From UBA3700 sp002372775 (GTDB taxonomy: Bacteria > Bacillota > Clostridia > Christensenellales > UBA3700), in contig CAMOIC010000001.1 in NCBI GenBank assembly GCA_946615965.1, forward strand, positions 1-64,000: DNA of 64,000 bases. The letters run 5' to 3'. This document shows, one piece after another, positions 52,626-61,500 of this stretch. Under the pieces are notes generated by a model, which worked only from the letters and a program-made list of their open reading frames with translations, was not told the origin of the DNA and did not search any database. The position numbers were made by a program, and so were the translations under genes. Numbering within the stretch: position 1 is the first letter of the stretch; every line of letters begins with the position of its first letter.

Positions 52626-53936
52626 CTATTTTCCAAACGAATACTCTGCGGCATCCCAATTATAATGACCATCTTTGTAGTAATAGAAATAGAATTTACC
52701 AACGTTATTCACTTCTACACCATGTGTATTATCCATTGCGATATGATAATAATCACCATAATCTCTAATAGAAACCATACTCATCGCATCAAATGTATAT
52801 TTAGTCTTTCCTTGATACACATATGCTTTATAATCATTAGCAAATGCTAAATTGTTATCTGTTCCGTATGTTGGATGTGTTCCAATAAGCGAATTATAAT
52901 CTTCAATAGCAAAATATGTTGTGATTAATTCATCTTCACTCTTGATGTAATAATTCTTTCTTAGGACACCCTTCTCTTTTTTGAATTCAACTTTACCATC
53001 TTGATCAAAAGATATTGTGAAATCATACACATATCTATTATTGTCATCATCGTATCTTATAATTTGATTTGTAAATGATTTGCCCTTATATCCTGATGTT
53101 AATAAGGTTAGACTAGATTTGCTTGAAGATGACATTTCAAACTCAAATGTTCCATCATCTTTAAGTTGAACAACCTTCGATGATTCTGGATAACGAATCT
53201 CAAGCAATCCGTTCGTATCTAACTCATGAGCTGTTACGTTATCACTATACGAAACAACATCAAATATTTCATAATCATCTAGTCCTATTTTTGGAATATC
53301 TTGCAAAAAAATATAATCTAATGTTATGAATCTACCATTATTAACAGAATATTCACCTGAAGCGTATTCATACTCTGTAATTTCTTTTTTCATTCCATAA
53401 TCACAATATTGTGGAACTCTAGAAACAAATTTAAATTCAAAAGAATAATGAGCAACAACACCACCTTCTTCTGTATCATCATAATTATATGTAAATACTT
53501 TATCTTGAGGAATATCAGCAAGTTTATAATATGCTTCTTTTGAAGAATTCTTTGTTTGATTAGCAAGAGTATCTATCGTACCATCTTTATATACAATAGC
53601 TCTCGTTGTATCTAAAAATGGAGCTGCTGTAATCTTAAATGTATATGTTGTTACATTGCAAAATTCATCTGGACTTGTAGTTGTAAATGCAGCCTTATTG
53701 CTTGATGAAAAGTCTAATTCATAATTTGAAGATCTAAACATTTGGCAATTGCTATTACCATCAAGTTCTAGTCTATAAGTATCTGTTCCTTCTGTAAATA
53801 CTAATGAATATTCTTTTGTTGCGTATATAGCATTCTCGTCAACTTCCTCTACAGGTAGTTCACAAGAACACAAAGCTATCAACATAATAGCAAGAATACT
53901 AATTATTAAAACTGAAACAAATTTCTTATTTTTCAT
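52626..53936 (-). CDS. Putative lipoprotein of unknown function
   Basis: The 436-residue protein has a basic N terminus, a hydrophobic stretch and a lipobox-like LCSC around residue 25, giving a probable lipid-anchored protein. The rest is beta-rich, tyrosine- and serine-rich, with no recognised domain. ATG 53936 is preferred over an in-frame TTG at 53945. A TATAAT (53956-53951) with TTGCCT 18 bp upstream would give a leader of only 7-8 nt. It lies downstream of two ABC permease genes but has this promoter of its own. Confidence 0.78.
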   Translation of the reverse strand: MKNKKFVSVLIISILAIMLIALCSCELPVEEVDENAIYATKEYSLVFTEGTDTYRLELDGNSNCQMFRSSNYELDFSSSNKAAFTTTSPDEFCNVTTYTFKITAAPFLDTTRAIVYKDGTIDTLANQTKNSSKEAYYKLADIPQDKVFTYNYDDTEEGGVVAHYSFEFKFVSRVPQYCDYGMKKEITEYEYASGEYSVNNGRFITLDYIFLQDIPKIGLDDYEIFDVVSYSDNVTAHELDTNGLLEIRYPESSKVVQLKDDGTFEFEMSSSSKSSLTLLTSGYKGKSFTNQIIRYDDDNNRYVYDFTISFDQDGKVEFKKEKGVLRKNYYIKSEDELITTYFAIEDYNSLIGTHPTYGTDNNLAFANDYKAYVYQGKTKYTFDAMSMVSIRDYGDYYHIAMDNTHGVEVNNVGKFYFYYYKDGHYNWDAAEYSFGK

Positions 53937-53950
53937 AATTACCAATATTA

Positions 53951-53980
53951 ATTATATAATATTTTAAATATATAAGGCAA
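53951..53980 (-). promoter_or_regulatory. Promoter of the lipoprotein gene
   Basis: On the minus strand TTGCCT (53980-53975), 18 bp and TATAAT (53956-53951), 14 nt before the ATG. Confidence 0.6.
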
Positions 53981-54025
53981 TGAGTAAATATTTGTCTAAC
54001 AGTTATAATAAACTCGAATTAAATA

Positions 54026-55030
54026 CTATTTACTTTTTTCAAACTTTTTAACTTTTAGCCAGATTAATACATAAGCAATTGCTATATATAGCAATGACAT
54101 AGGGATTAATTTATAATTACCTACAACCCACTCTGTCCAGAATAATCCCATGAACGGATATATTGCGGCTCCACCATCAAGACATGAGAAGCCAGGGAGT
54201 AACGCATAATAACTAAAAATAATCATAGGTACAATAAAAATAGTCAATAAGAGCACAATATAAAACAATTTATTCTTTACAAAACAATAAATATAATTAC
54301 TTAATGCCAATAATGTACAAGAAGAAATTAGCGCAAGCAACTGTTTAATCAAGAAAATAAGATAACAAGAAACTGCTACTGCATTTCCATTATTATACTG
54401 TAAAACCATTATTTTATGAGAACCCAAACCAACAAAACTTCCAATTATTGTAAATATAATGCTCATAAAAACAAGCGCAGCATATTGAACAATAGACTCT
54501 ACATACATAACATCTTTCATCTTGTTGTCCGCTACTAATATATTTTTATACATATCTTGATTATTACTAAAGGATATTGGAATACAAATTGCAAACAAAG
54601 ACAAAATCATTGTTGAGAAGAATTGCCATGACATTAATCTATTAGCAGCATTAAACCTATATGGACATGTTTCAAAATACTTTGTTAAATCATAATAATC
54701 CGAATAATATTTACGCTCTCTAATACAAAATTCAAGTTCAGCAATACTTTTTTTATAGTCATATTTGTTTGAATAGTTTTGCGTATTAAAATATCCACCA
54801 GAGCTATAATCTTCCATATCATACTTATAATCTTTGATAGCTGATTCATAATTTGAGATTTCAACATCAATATCTCGTTTTTCATACCTTCTATCTTTTT
54901 CACTACCAAACAATAAGGATAATGCTAACGTAAATAACAATAATAATCCAAAAATTATAGCAATTCTAAGCAACATAAGCTTGTTACTTAAGATTGTTGT
55001 AAGATAAAAACGTAATAATCTCTTTTTCAT
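54026..55030 (-). CDS. ABC-2 type permease subunit (second)
   Basis: The 334-residue protein has one N-terminal helix (about 20-42), a polar, tyrosine-rich, probably external segment of about 95 residues, and then five helices in the C-terminal 200 residues. This matches permeases of BcrB/NatB-like exporters. Its start overlaps the preceding permease by 4 nt. With that gene and the ATPase it forms a three-gene exporter. The substrate is unknown; resistance to an envelope-active peptide or export of a signal is possible. Confidence 0.82.
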   Translation of the reverse strand: MKKRLLRFYLTTILSNKLMLLRIAIIFGLLLLFTLALSLLFGSEKDRRYEKRDIDVEISNYESAIKDYKYDMEDYSSGGYFNTQNYSNKYDYKKSIAELEFCIRERKYYSDYYDLTKYFETCPYRFNAANRLMSWQFFSTMILSLFAICIPISFSNNQDMYKNILVADNKMKDVMYVESIVQYAALVFMSIIFTIIGSFVGLGSHKIMVLQYNNGNAVAVSCYLIFLIKQLLALISSCTLLALSNYIYCFVKNKLFYIVLLLTIFIVPMIIFSYYALLPGFSCLDGGAAIYPFMGLFWTEWVVGNYKLIPMSLLYIAIAYVLIWLKVKKFEKSK

Positions 55031-56037
55031 ATAGCCTTTCTATTAAAATATACCAATCCGCTTAAATATAACAATACACCAATTATTCCATGATAAGTGA
55101 TTAACTCTATAGTCTTATTATTAGGTCCATTAAGATTAGCATTAATACCTATTATTGGTAATTCAAATAATGGATCGTCTGATTTATATATACCATGTTG
55201 TAAATACATACTCGAAGAAAGCAATCCTAAAACTACCGTAACTGCAACAATCAATAAAACATATACAATAGTTAAGGAATTATTTCTAGTTCTTAACCCT
55301 ACCAACATAGTTAATCCCATAAAGAAAATAGATAATATATATCTTCCAAAGCACGCCCACAAATAGATAACTAATGTGGATACTTCTGTAAAACCATTAT
55401 CTAATAACAAACACATATCATGTTTATTGGTTAATCCACCTATTAACCCAATTACAAAAGCCAAAAAATTTAACAGAGAAACAATAATAAAAATTTCACC
55501 ATATAAACTATTGAAAATCTTATTTCTATTTAAGCCTGTTACTATTATGTTTTTAATTGGTCCACCAAGTTCGGACACAAATAATAAAACAGGAATTAAT
55601 ACGGATAATATATAAACCAAGTAACTTAACCATTTAAACGAATAAAACATAAATGCAGTTCCTTCGTGACCTTGCTTAACTTCTACTTCAGCTGAAAACA
55701 TTCCGCCTATGTGATAATAATCCTCTTCTATTCTATTGTTTGCTATAAGGTATTCATAATAGGCTTTTCTTGCACTATAAGCTCTAAGAGCTTCTTGAAT
55801 ATCATTAATATCATCTTCATTATTTAATTGACTTATTGCAAAGTCTTGCAAATCAATTGCTTTTCTATAGGAATCAATTATTTCATTTCTATTTACTGCT
55901 TTATCTTCCCTAAACAAAGATGGATTTGTTAAAAATAATAGTGATATAACAAGAAATAGAGCGATTATAATAATTACTCCAATCTTTATATTGTGTCTTA
56001 AATAGGAATATCTACAAATCTTAAGAAAGTCTCGCAT
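55027..56037 (-). CDS. ABC-2 type permease subunit (first)
   Basis: The 336-residue protein shares the layout of the next gene: a single N-terminal helix (about 17-40), an external helical segment (about 45-125), and a cluster of about five helices. The two permeases look like an ancient duplicated pair forming a heterodimer. It starts 2 nt after the ATPase stop. Confidence 0.82.
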   Translation of the reverse strand: MRDFLKICRYSYLRHNIKIGVIIIIALFLVISLLFLTNPSLFREDKAVNRNEIIDSYRKAIDLQDFAISQLNNEDDINDIQEALRAYSARKAYYEYLIANNRIEEDYYHIGGMFSAEVEVKQGHEGTAFMFYSFKWLSYLVYILSVLIPVLLFVSELGGPIKNIIVTGLNRNKIFNSLYGEIFIIVSLLNFLAFVIGLIGGLTNKHDMCLLLDNGFTEVSTLVIYLWACFGRYILSIFFMGLTMLVGLRTRNNSLTIVYVLLIVAVTVVLGLLSSSMYLQHGIYKSDDPLFELPIIGINANLNGPNNKTIELITYHGIIGVLLYLSGLVYFNRKAI

Positions 56038-56039
56038 TA

Positions 56040-56729
56040 TTATTGAGCTTCTCCTGAGGTAGATACTACCCTAAAGAATTCTTCACTTAGAATAATCTTA
56101 CTAATATCGTCACAAGAATATACAATCTCTCCATGATTAATAATATATGTACTATTACATACATGTTCTAATTCTCTAATATCGTGACCAGATATTAATA
56201 CTGTATTACCAGCCTTTGCATATTCTTTTATAATATCTTCAAAAAGTCTAATACTTATTGGATCAAGAGAGTTAAATGGTTCATCCAACACTAATACTTT
56301 AGGATTTCCCATAAGAGCATAAGCAAAATATAAACGTTGCTTCATACCCATAGACAGTCTTTTATATTCAACATATTTATGAGATACTAAACCAACTATC
56401 TTTAAAAGATTATCAATTTCTTTCATACCAACTCCATCATAAAAAACAGATAGAGCCTTAAGGTTATTAACTACAGAAAGATTGTCATAAAAAGCAGGAC
56501 TTTCTATCATAAAGCCTATATCTTTGTTTGATATCTTCTTTTCTCCATTTATATATATTTCTCCAGAATCTTGTTTAACAAGTCCCGCCAATATCTTAAT
56601 TAACGTGCTTTTTCCTGCTCCATTAGGGCCCAAGAGAGCACAAATCTCATGGGATTTCAACTGAATAGAAACCCCACTTAATACTTGTTTTTCTTGATAC
56701 TGTTTATTAATATTATTAATATTTATCAT
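56040..56729 (-). CDS. ABC transporter ATP-binding protein (BcrA-like)
   Basis: The 229-residue ATPase has Walker A LGPNGAGKSTLIK, the Q-loop segment GFMIESPAFYDNLSVVNNL typical of bacitracin/lantibiotic-type exporters, signature RLSMGMKQRLYFAYAL, Walker B VLVLDEPFNSLDP and H-loop SGHDIRELE. ATG 56729 is chosen, since residues before it are not conserved and the promoter lies over them. No strong Shine-Dalgarno is seen. Confidence 0.9.
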   Translation of the reverse strand: MININNINKQYQEKQVLSGVSIQLKSHEICALLGPNGAGKSTLIKILAGLVKQDSGEIYINGEKKISNKDIGFMIESPAFYDNLSVVNNLKALSVFYDGVGMKEIDNLLKIVGLVSHKYVEYKRLSMGMKQRLYFAYALMGNPKVLVLDEPFNSLDPISIRLFEDIIKEYAKAGNTVLISGHDIRELEHVCNSTYIINHGEIVYSCDDISKIILSEEFFRVVSTSGEAQ

Positions 56730-56753
56730 TGTACACTTGAAAAAAAGCAACAT

Positions 56754-56783
56754 ATTATAGTCTTCATCAAATCTAATTAACAA
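56754..56783 (-). promoter_or_regulatory. Promoter of the ABC transporter operon
   Basis: On the minus strand TTGTTA (56783-56778), 18 bp and TATAAT (56759-56754), about 25 bp before the ATG at 56729. Confidence 0.68.
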
Positions 56784-56850
56784 AAATGATGTATTGCTTT
56801 CTAGTACTACCCAAGGTTTATTATACTCTACAAATGATCAAAGTCAATAT

Positions 56851-56880
56851 AAAAAGAAGCGGTAGTATTTATACTACCGC
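56851..56880 (-). terminator. Intrinsic terminator of the FAD oxidoreductase gene
   Basis: On the minus strand GCGGTAGTAT pairs perfectly with ATACTACCGC (a tight loop), followed by TTCTTTTTATAT. Confidence 0.9.
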
Positions 56881-56901
56881 CTCAATAATTATTACCTAAT
56901 T

Positions 56902-58353
56902 TTAAAAGAATCTTCCTACAATATCTTTACTTGCAGCACAAGTATCTTCCATGTCACCAAATGAAATTATTTCACCTGCATAATATGTATTCTTTGTTCC
57001 TTGAATAGCTTCCAATTTATCATACCAACCATCGGCATAATCCTTTGGACCTACGTGTGGACAATAGTAACTTTCTTGTGCATATAATACTTCCTTAATT
57101 GGGAATTTTAATACTTTATTGATATCCTCTTTCATCATTTCAAGAGTCTTATCATATGGAACATCTGGATCGCCTGTATGATTTCTTAAAGCATAAACTG
57201 TACAAGGACAATTCTTACCAATATCTTCCCATCTATGATAATAAACCATTGCATGTCCTAATCTTTCAGGTTCCATATTTTCAAATAGATATCCTGAAAT
57301 TACTGGACCTGCACCCTCTTCGAATCTTGCAATGAAGTCAACATACTTTTCATGAACAATTTTTGAGAATAAGTCTTTTTCTTCATCTGTAGCATCTGCA
57401 TAATTAGCAAACCAATCAAGAGGAGTTGTAACGATTAATTTATCAAAAGTTTCTGTTGTTTCCTTTCCATCTTTCTTAACCGTTACATTAACTTTACCAT
57501 CTGCTCTATCAACTTTAACTACTTCAGTTTGTAATACTGCTGGATGTTTTAATCTAGCATTAACATGTTCATAAATAGCTTGTGTACCATCTTGCCATGT
57601 CCAAAGTTGTAATTTAACGAACTCTGCAGCTGTTGTTGTATCTAAGTATTTCATAACATAAGCAGCTGGGATTTCATCAAAATAACCATAACCAAATGAA
57701 GTATATGGACCAACCCAAATTCTTTGAACTTCTTCTACACCATTCTTTTTACAGAATTCACTAAATGGTAAAGCCAAATCTTTTAGATTTGGATTTTCAC
57801 CAACAAGATAATTTGGGAAAGCTTGATCTTTATTTGTTCCTTCTGCATTTGGAACAATTTTAGAAATACCACTATACTTACCTGAAGCTACACCGATATG
57901 ACCATAACAATCATAACCAGCATATTTTGTTTCCATTAACTCTTTTAATTTCTTGAATTGCTTTTTTAATTTGATTAGACCAATCATCTTCTTTAAAGAG
58001 AAATTAGCCTTAGGATTGAATGGTTCTGTAATTTCACCAGTGAAGCTATTACGATATTCTCTTCTCATATTAGGTTCGCCTGGTTTAAAATCTGGTCCTT
58101 TATGATAATATCCACCAAATTCTTCCATTTCTGATACAGCATGGTATGTAATAGCACCCATGATAGCACCAGTTTCATAAGCTCTCTTTTCCCCATTTAC
58201 TTCAATTTTTGGAGAATAAGCTTTACCGCCAACTTTATTTAACTTCTCGTAAATTGTGTAATTTGAGTAACCCTTCTTTTCTAGATATACAGCACAAGCA
58301 AGTCCAGCAGGGCCACCACCAATGATACAAATCTTATCCTTTGTGTTTGCCAT
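56902..58353 (-). CDS. FAD-dependent amine-oxidase-like oxidoreductase
   Basis: The 483-residue flavoprotein starts with the FAD-binding ICIIGGGPAGLACAVYLEKKGY (GxGxxG at 12-17) and has YEKLNKVGGKA next, matching the amine oxidase/protoporphyrinogen oxidase/phytoene desaturase fold. A C-terminal NTYYAGEIISFGDMEDTCAASKDI carries the late FAD contact. The substrate cannot be told. It stands alone, with an AAGGAGGAATAAT ribosome site and its own terminator. No carotenoid or haem genes are nearby. Confidence 0.85.
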   Translation of the reverse strand: MANTKDKICIIGGGPAGLACAVYLEKKGYSNYTIYEKLNKVGGKAYSPKIEVNGEKRAYETGAIMGAITYHAVSEMEEFGGYYHKGPDFKPGEPNMRREYRNSFTGEITEPFNPKANFSLKKMIGLIKLKKQFKKLKELMETKYAGYDCYGHIGVASGKYSGISKIVPNAEGTNKDQAFPNYLVGENPNLKDLALPFSEFCKKNGVEEVQRIWVGPYTSFGYGYFDEIPAAYVMKYLDTTTAAEFVKLQLWTWQDGTQAIYEHVNARLKHPAVLQTEVVKVDRADGKVNVTVKKDGKETTETFDKLIVTTPLDWFANYADATDEEKDLFSKIVHEKYVDFIARFEEGAGPVISGYLFENMEPERLGHAMVYYHRWEDIGKNCPCTVYALRNHTGDPDVPYDKTLEMMKEDINKVLKFPIKEVLYAQESYYCPHVGPKDYADGWYDKLEAIQGTKNTYYAGEIISFGDMEDTCAASKDIVGRFF

Positions 58354-58472
58354 ATTATTCCTCCTTAAAATATATCCTTATAAACTAATTATACTACTTT
58401 TAAGGAAAAACAATCATTTTTGTGAATTTTTGGGAAAATCAAAGAAAATAGTAAATACATCTTTAGAAATGC

Positions 58473-58504
58473 AAAAAGGTCAACAACCTTTCGATTATTG
58501 ACCT
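58473..58504 (-). terminator. Terminator of the tRNA cluster
   Basis: On the minus strand AGGTCAATAA pairs, with one mismatch, to TTGTTGACCT and TTTTTG follows, just behind the tRNA-Tyr 3' end. Confidence 0.8.
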
Positions 58505-58509
58505 ATTTG

Positions 58510-58594
58510 TGGTGGGCAGGGATGGATTCGAACCATCGAAGACAGAGTCGGCAGATTTACAGTCTGCTCCCTTTAGCCACTCGGGAACCTACCC
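58510..58594 (-). tRNA. tRNA-Tyr (anticodon GTA)
   Basis: The 85 nt reverse-strand cloverleaf has acceptor GGGTAGG/CCTGCCC, anticodon stem GCAGA/TCTGC with loop CTGTAAA, a long variable arm as expected for bacterial tRNA-Tyr, T-arm GTTCGAATC and an encoded ACCA end. Confidence 0.97.
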
Positions 58595-58605
58595 ATAAAA
58601 TAAAA

Positions 58606-58681
58606 TGGAGCTGGTGATCGGAATCGAACCAACAACCTGCTGATTACAAATCAGCTGCTCTGCCAATTGAGCTACACCAGC
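58606..58681 (-). tRNA. tRNA-Thr (anticodon TGT)
   Basis: Acceptor GCTGGTG/CACCAGC, anticodon stem GCTGA/TCAGC with loop TTTGTAA, T-arm GTTCGATTC, discriminator U and encoded CCA. Confidence 0.96.
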
Positions 58682-58697
58682 ATCTCCATGCTTTTAT

Positions 58698-58726
58698 ATT
58701 ATATAACATATATTTAAATAATCCAA
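58698..58726 (-). promoter_or_regulatory. Internal promoter of the tRNA cluster (Thr-Tyr)
   Basis: On the minus strand TTGGAT (58726-58721), 17 bp and TATAAT (58703-58698), just upstream of tRNA-Thr. Confidence 0.65.
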
Positions 58727-58731
58727 ATTAT

Positions 58732-58807
58732 TGGTGCCTCGGGGCGGAATCGAACCACCGACACGGGGATTTTCAGTCCCCTGCTCTACCGACTGAGCTA
58801 CCGAGGC
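58732..58807 (-). tRNA. tRNA-Phe (anticodon GAA)
   Basis: Acceptor GCCTCGG/CCGAGGC, anticodon stem GGGGA/TCCCC with loop CTGAAAA, T-arm GTTCGATTC and encoded ACCA. It is the effector expected for the pheST T-box found 7 kb away. Confidence 0.97.
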
Positions 58808-58833
58808 AAATTAAGGACTGATCCCTAATCATT

Positions 58834-58910
58834 TGGCGACTCGTAGCGGACTTGAACCGCTGACCTCCTGCGTGACAGGCAGGCGTTCTAACCAGCTGAA
58901 CTAACGAGCC
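58834..58910 (-). tRNA. tRNA-Asp (anticodon GTC)
   Basis: Acceptor GGCTCGT/ACGAGTC with one G-U pair, anticodon stem CCTGC/GCAGG with loop CTGTCAC, T-arm GTTCAAGTC, discriminator G and encoded CCA. Confidence 0.96.
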
Positions 58911-58956
58911 ATATTTATTTATACGTTTTATAGTATCATTGTTTAAAGGTACATTC

Positions 58957-59033
58957 TGGTGGGCCATCTAGGACTCGAACCTAGGACCGACCGGTTATGA
59001 GCCGGTTGCTCTAACCAACTGAGCTAATGGCCC
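58957..59033 (-). tRNA. tRNA with CAT anticodon (elongator Met, or Ile2)
   Basis: Acceptor GGGCCAT/ATGGCCC, anticodon stem ACCGG/CCGGT with loop CTCATAA, T-arm GTTCGAGTC and encoded ACCA. The paired first base and the lack of three consecutive G-C pairs next to the loop exclude initiator tRNA. Elongator Met and lysidine-modified Ile2 cannot be separated with certainty by eye. Confidence 0.95.
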
Positions 59034-59058
59034 ATATTATTTTTTATGTTGCTTTTGT

Positions 59059-59134
59059 TGGTCGGGGTGAAGAGACTCGAACTCCCGGCATCATGGTCCC
59101 AAACCATGCGCGCTACCAACTGCGCTACACCCCG
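59059..59134 (-). tRNA. tRNA-Pro (anticodon TGG)
   Basis: Acceptor CGGGGTG/CACCCCG, anticodon stem CATGG/CCATG with loop TTTGGGA, T-arm GTTCGAGTC and encoded ACCA. It is the first gene of the cluster. Confidence 0.96.
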
Positions 59135-59155
59135 TCGCTCTCTCGCAACGTTTAA

Positions 59156-59185
59156 AATATACTATATTTCATTCGCTGCTGTCAA
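59156..59185 (-). promoter_or_regulatory. Main promoter of the tRNA cluster
   Basis: On the minus strand TTGACA (59185-59180), 18 bp and TATATT (59161-59156), about 22 bp upstream of tRNA-Pro. Confidence 0.75.
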
Positions 59186-59211
59186 GGGTTTTTTAAAATT
59201 ATTTTTTTTAT

Positions 59212-59239
59212 TTTTGGGGCTACGAAAATAGCCCCAAAA
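59212..59239 (-). other. Perfect hairpin behind the ispH-S1 gene
   Basis: TTTTGGGGCTA (59212-59222) pairs perfectly with TAGCCCCAAAA (59229-59239), loop of 6. It sits 20 bp after the stop of the ispH-S1 gene where a terminator is expected, but on that strand an A-rich rather than T-rich tract follows. Confidence 0.6.
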
Positions 59240-59259
59240 TATCGATGTTTTTAAGCAAA

Positions 59260-61500
59260 TTAGTCGTCGTTTCCGTCTAATCCTAAGTCCTTTAATAATG
59301 AACCTAAAGATACGCCTTCTGAGTCACCTGTAGAATATGTTTGTGGTTCTTCAGATACTTCAGCCTTCTTAGACTTCTTCTTTGGAGCATCAGCTGTTTC
59401 GAACTTCTTTAAGTTACGAGAATTTCTTCTTGCGCTGTGTTCTTCAGCAGCTTCTTCAGCAACAACTTCTTCTTCTGGAAGTAATGCCTTGATAGATAAT
59501 GTGATCTTGCCCTTAGCAACGTCAAACTTAATGATTTGAGCTGTAACTTCTTGATCAACCTTTAAGAAATCAGCTGGATCCTTAACATATTGTCTTGAGA
59601 TTTCGCCAACTGGAACTAATCCATCAACGCCATCTTCGATTTGTACATAAGCACCATAATTTGTAACGCTCTTAACTGGTCCTGTAACTGTTGAACCTAG
59701 AGGATACTTTTCAAAAGCTTCTTCATATAATGACTTTTGTAATTGCTTATAACCTAAAGATACTCTTCTCTTATCTCCATCAACTGTGATGTCTAAGATA
59801 ACGAAGCTGTATGTCTTGTTTAATTCTAATACGTCTTCTGGCTTAGCATTTCTGTTGTAAGAAAGATTCTTAACATGTGCTAAACATTCAAATCCGTTAA
59901 CCTTAACGAAAGCACCAAATGTTTCGAACTTTGTAACCTTACCGTTAACAACCTTACCAACTTCGAAGAATTCGTTAAATGCCTTTTCTTCAGCAGCCTT
60001 CTTAGCAGCCTTCTTTTCTTCTAAGATAACCTTAGCTGAAGCAAATACTGTTTGATGTGGCTTAACAACTAAATCGCCTTCGCCGTCCTTATTAGACTTA
60101 ATAGCTCTAACTGTTAATTCCTTACCAACCTTTTCAGCTAATTCATTTTCATTAGCAAATCCTGATCCCTTAACTTGTGATGATGGAATAAATACATCAT
60201 ATGGACCAAACTTAGCCTTAAGACCTGAAGCTCTCTTAACTTCTGTGCCATCTTCATTCTTGAATGTCTTTGTAGCAACTTCAGAAACTGTAACCTTGAA
60301 TTCTGGTTCAGAAATCTTCTTAGCATATTCATCCCAATCTTTATTCTTTTGATCGATGATCTTCTTAGAGAAATAGAATAAAGTAGCATCTGCGCCCTTA
60401 GGCATATCTATAACTTGCGCTCTGATTGAATCTCCTTCTTTATAATTTGCTGGATTGTATTCAACGCCTTCAGCTTCTGCATCAGCAGCTGCGATGAAAC
60501 CATCCTTCTTTCCATTGAAATTAACCTTAATACCATTAGCATCAGCAGAGATAACTGTTAGGTTTAATCTGTCTCCTGACTTAATTTGCATACCCTTAGA
60601 TGACTTAACATCTAATTTTGCCATAGCTAATTCAAATTCTGTTTTACCACTCTCGACTGCAGTGTTTTTCTTGTTTTCTTGAGATTCGCTCATGTGTCTC
60701 TTTACCTCCATAATCAACTCTTGAGGAGTTGACGCGCCGGCTACTATGCCGACAACTACGTTATTATTTTTATATTCAACAGATTTTAGGTCTGCTAAAT
60801 TCTCGATTAAGTATGTAGAACAATTGTTAGAACAGATATTAAAAAGTTTTGTTGTGTTACTTGATGTTTTACTGCCTATAACAAGCATTAAATCGCATTT
60901 TTTGCTTAATTTTTCAGCTTCTTCTTGTCTACCGGTAGTAGTATAACAAATCGTATTTGCGTTAGCAACTAAATTAACTTTATTTTTAACTAAATTAATT
61001 ATAATTTTATATAAATAAGAGTCGAAAGTAGTTTGTGCTACACAGAAATAGTCTAAATTTGGATCTAATAACTCAACATCTTTTTCATTTGAGATAATAA
61101 TTCCCTCATAATTACACCATCCATTAGTACCTACAACTTCAGGATGATTCTTATCTCCAATAATGATAATCTTCTTGCCATTATCATAATTTTCTTTAAC
61201 TAAATCATGGATTCTTTTAACAAAAGGACATGTTGCATCAATGTAATGAATTCCTCTTTTTTCAAGTTCATCATAAACATCTTTTCCTACACCATGTGTG
61301 CGAATAAGCAAAGTTCCACCCTTAAATTCATCAAGCGAATTTATAGCGTGGATGTTATTTTCTTCTAATTGTTTTAATACGATTTCGTTATGAATTAAAT
61401 TGCCAAATGTATAGCAGCCGCCTTCAATAGAATATGCACTATTTATTGCATTTTGAACGCCCTTACAAAATCCTGCATTTTTAGCAACGATTATTTGCAT
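59260..61500 (-). CDS. ispH: IspH (HMBPP reductase) fused to ribosomal protein S1-like domains
   Basis: Residues 1 to about 280 are IspH, the last MEP-pathway enzyme. It has cluster cysteines in AGFCKGVQNA, DATCPFVKRIHDL and ANTICYTTTGRQEEA, plus GNLIHNEIV, RTHGVGK and SSNTTKLF. Residues about 295-690 hold roughly four S1 repeats; the third and fourth are clearest (GKVVNGKVTKFETFGAFVKV and GSTVTGPVKSVTNYGAYVQI). A charged tail ends it. Such fusions are known from Clostridia, where the S1 part is taken to act as ribosomal protein S1. It overlaps plsC by 10 nt. Confidence 0.95.
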   Translation of the reverse strand: MQIIVAKNAGFCKGVQNAINSAYSIEGGCYTFGNLIHNEIVLKQLEENNIHAINSLDEFKGGTLLIRTHGVGKDVYDELEKRGIHYIDATCPFVKRIHDLVKENYDNGKKIIIIGDKNHPEVVGTNGWCNYEGIIISNEKDVELLDPNLDYFCVAQTTFDSYLYKIIINLVKNKVNLVANANTICYTTTGRQEEAEKLSKKCDLMLVIGSKTSSNTTKLFNICSNNCSTYLIENLADLKSVEYKNNNVVVGIVAGASTPQELIMEVKRHMSESQENKKNTAVESGKTEFELAMAKLDVKSSKGMQIKSGDRLNLTVISADANGIKVNFNGKKDGFIAAADAEAEGVEYNPANYKEGDSIRAQVIDMPKGADATLFYFSKKIIDQKNKDWDEYAKKISEPEFKVTVSEVATKTFKNEDGTEVKRASGLKAKFGPYDVFIPSSQVKGSGFANENELAEKVGKELTVRAIKSNKDGEGDLVVKPHQTVFASAKVILEEKKAAKKAAEEKAFNEFFEVGKVVNGKVTKFETFGAFVKVNGFECLAHVKNLSYNRNAKPEDVLELNKTYSFVILDITVDGDKRRVSLGYKQLQKSLYEEAFEKYPLGSTVTGPVKSVTNYGAYVQIEDGVDGLVPVGEISRQYVKDPADFLKVDQEVTAQIIKFDVAKGKITLSIKALLPEEEVVAEEAAEEHSARRNSRNLKKFETADAPKKKSKKAEVSEEPQTYSTGDSEGVSLGSLLKDLGLDGNDD

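Noticed and set aside
58510..59134. tRNA cluster as a CRISPR or other repeat array
   Set aside because: Each unit folds as a distinct tRNA with its own anticodon and CCA end.
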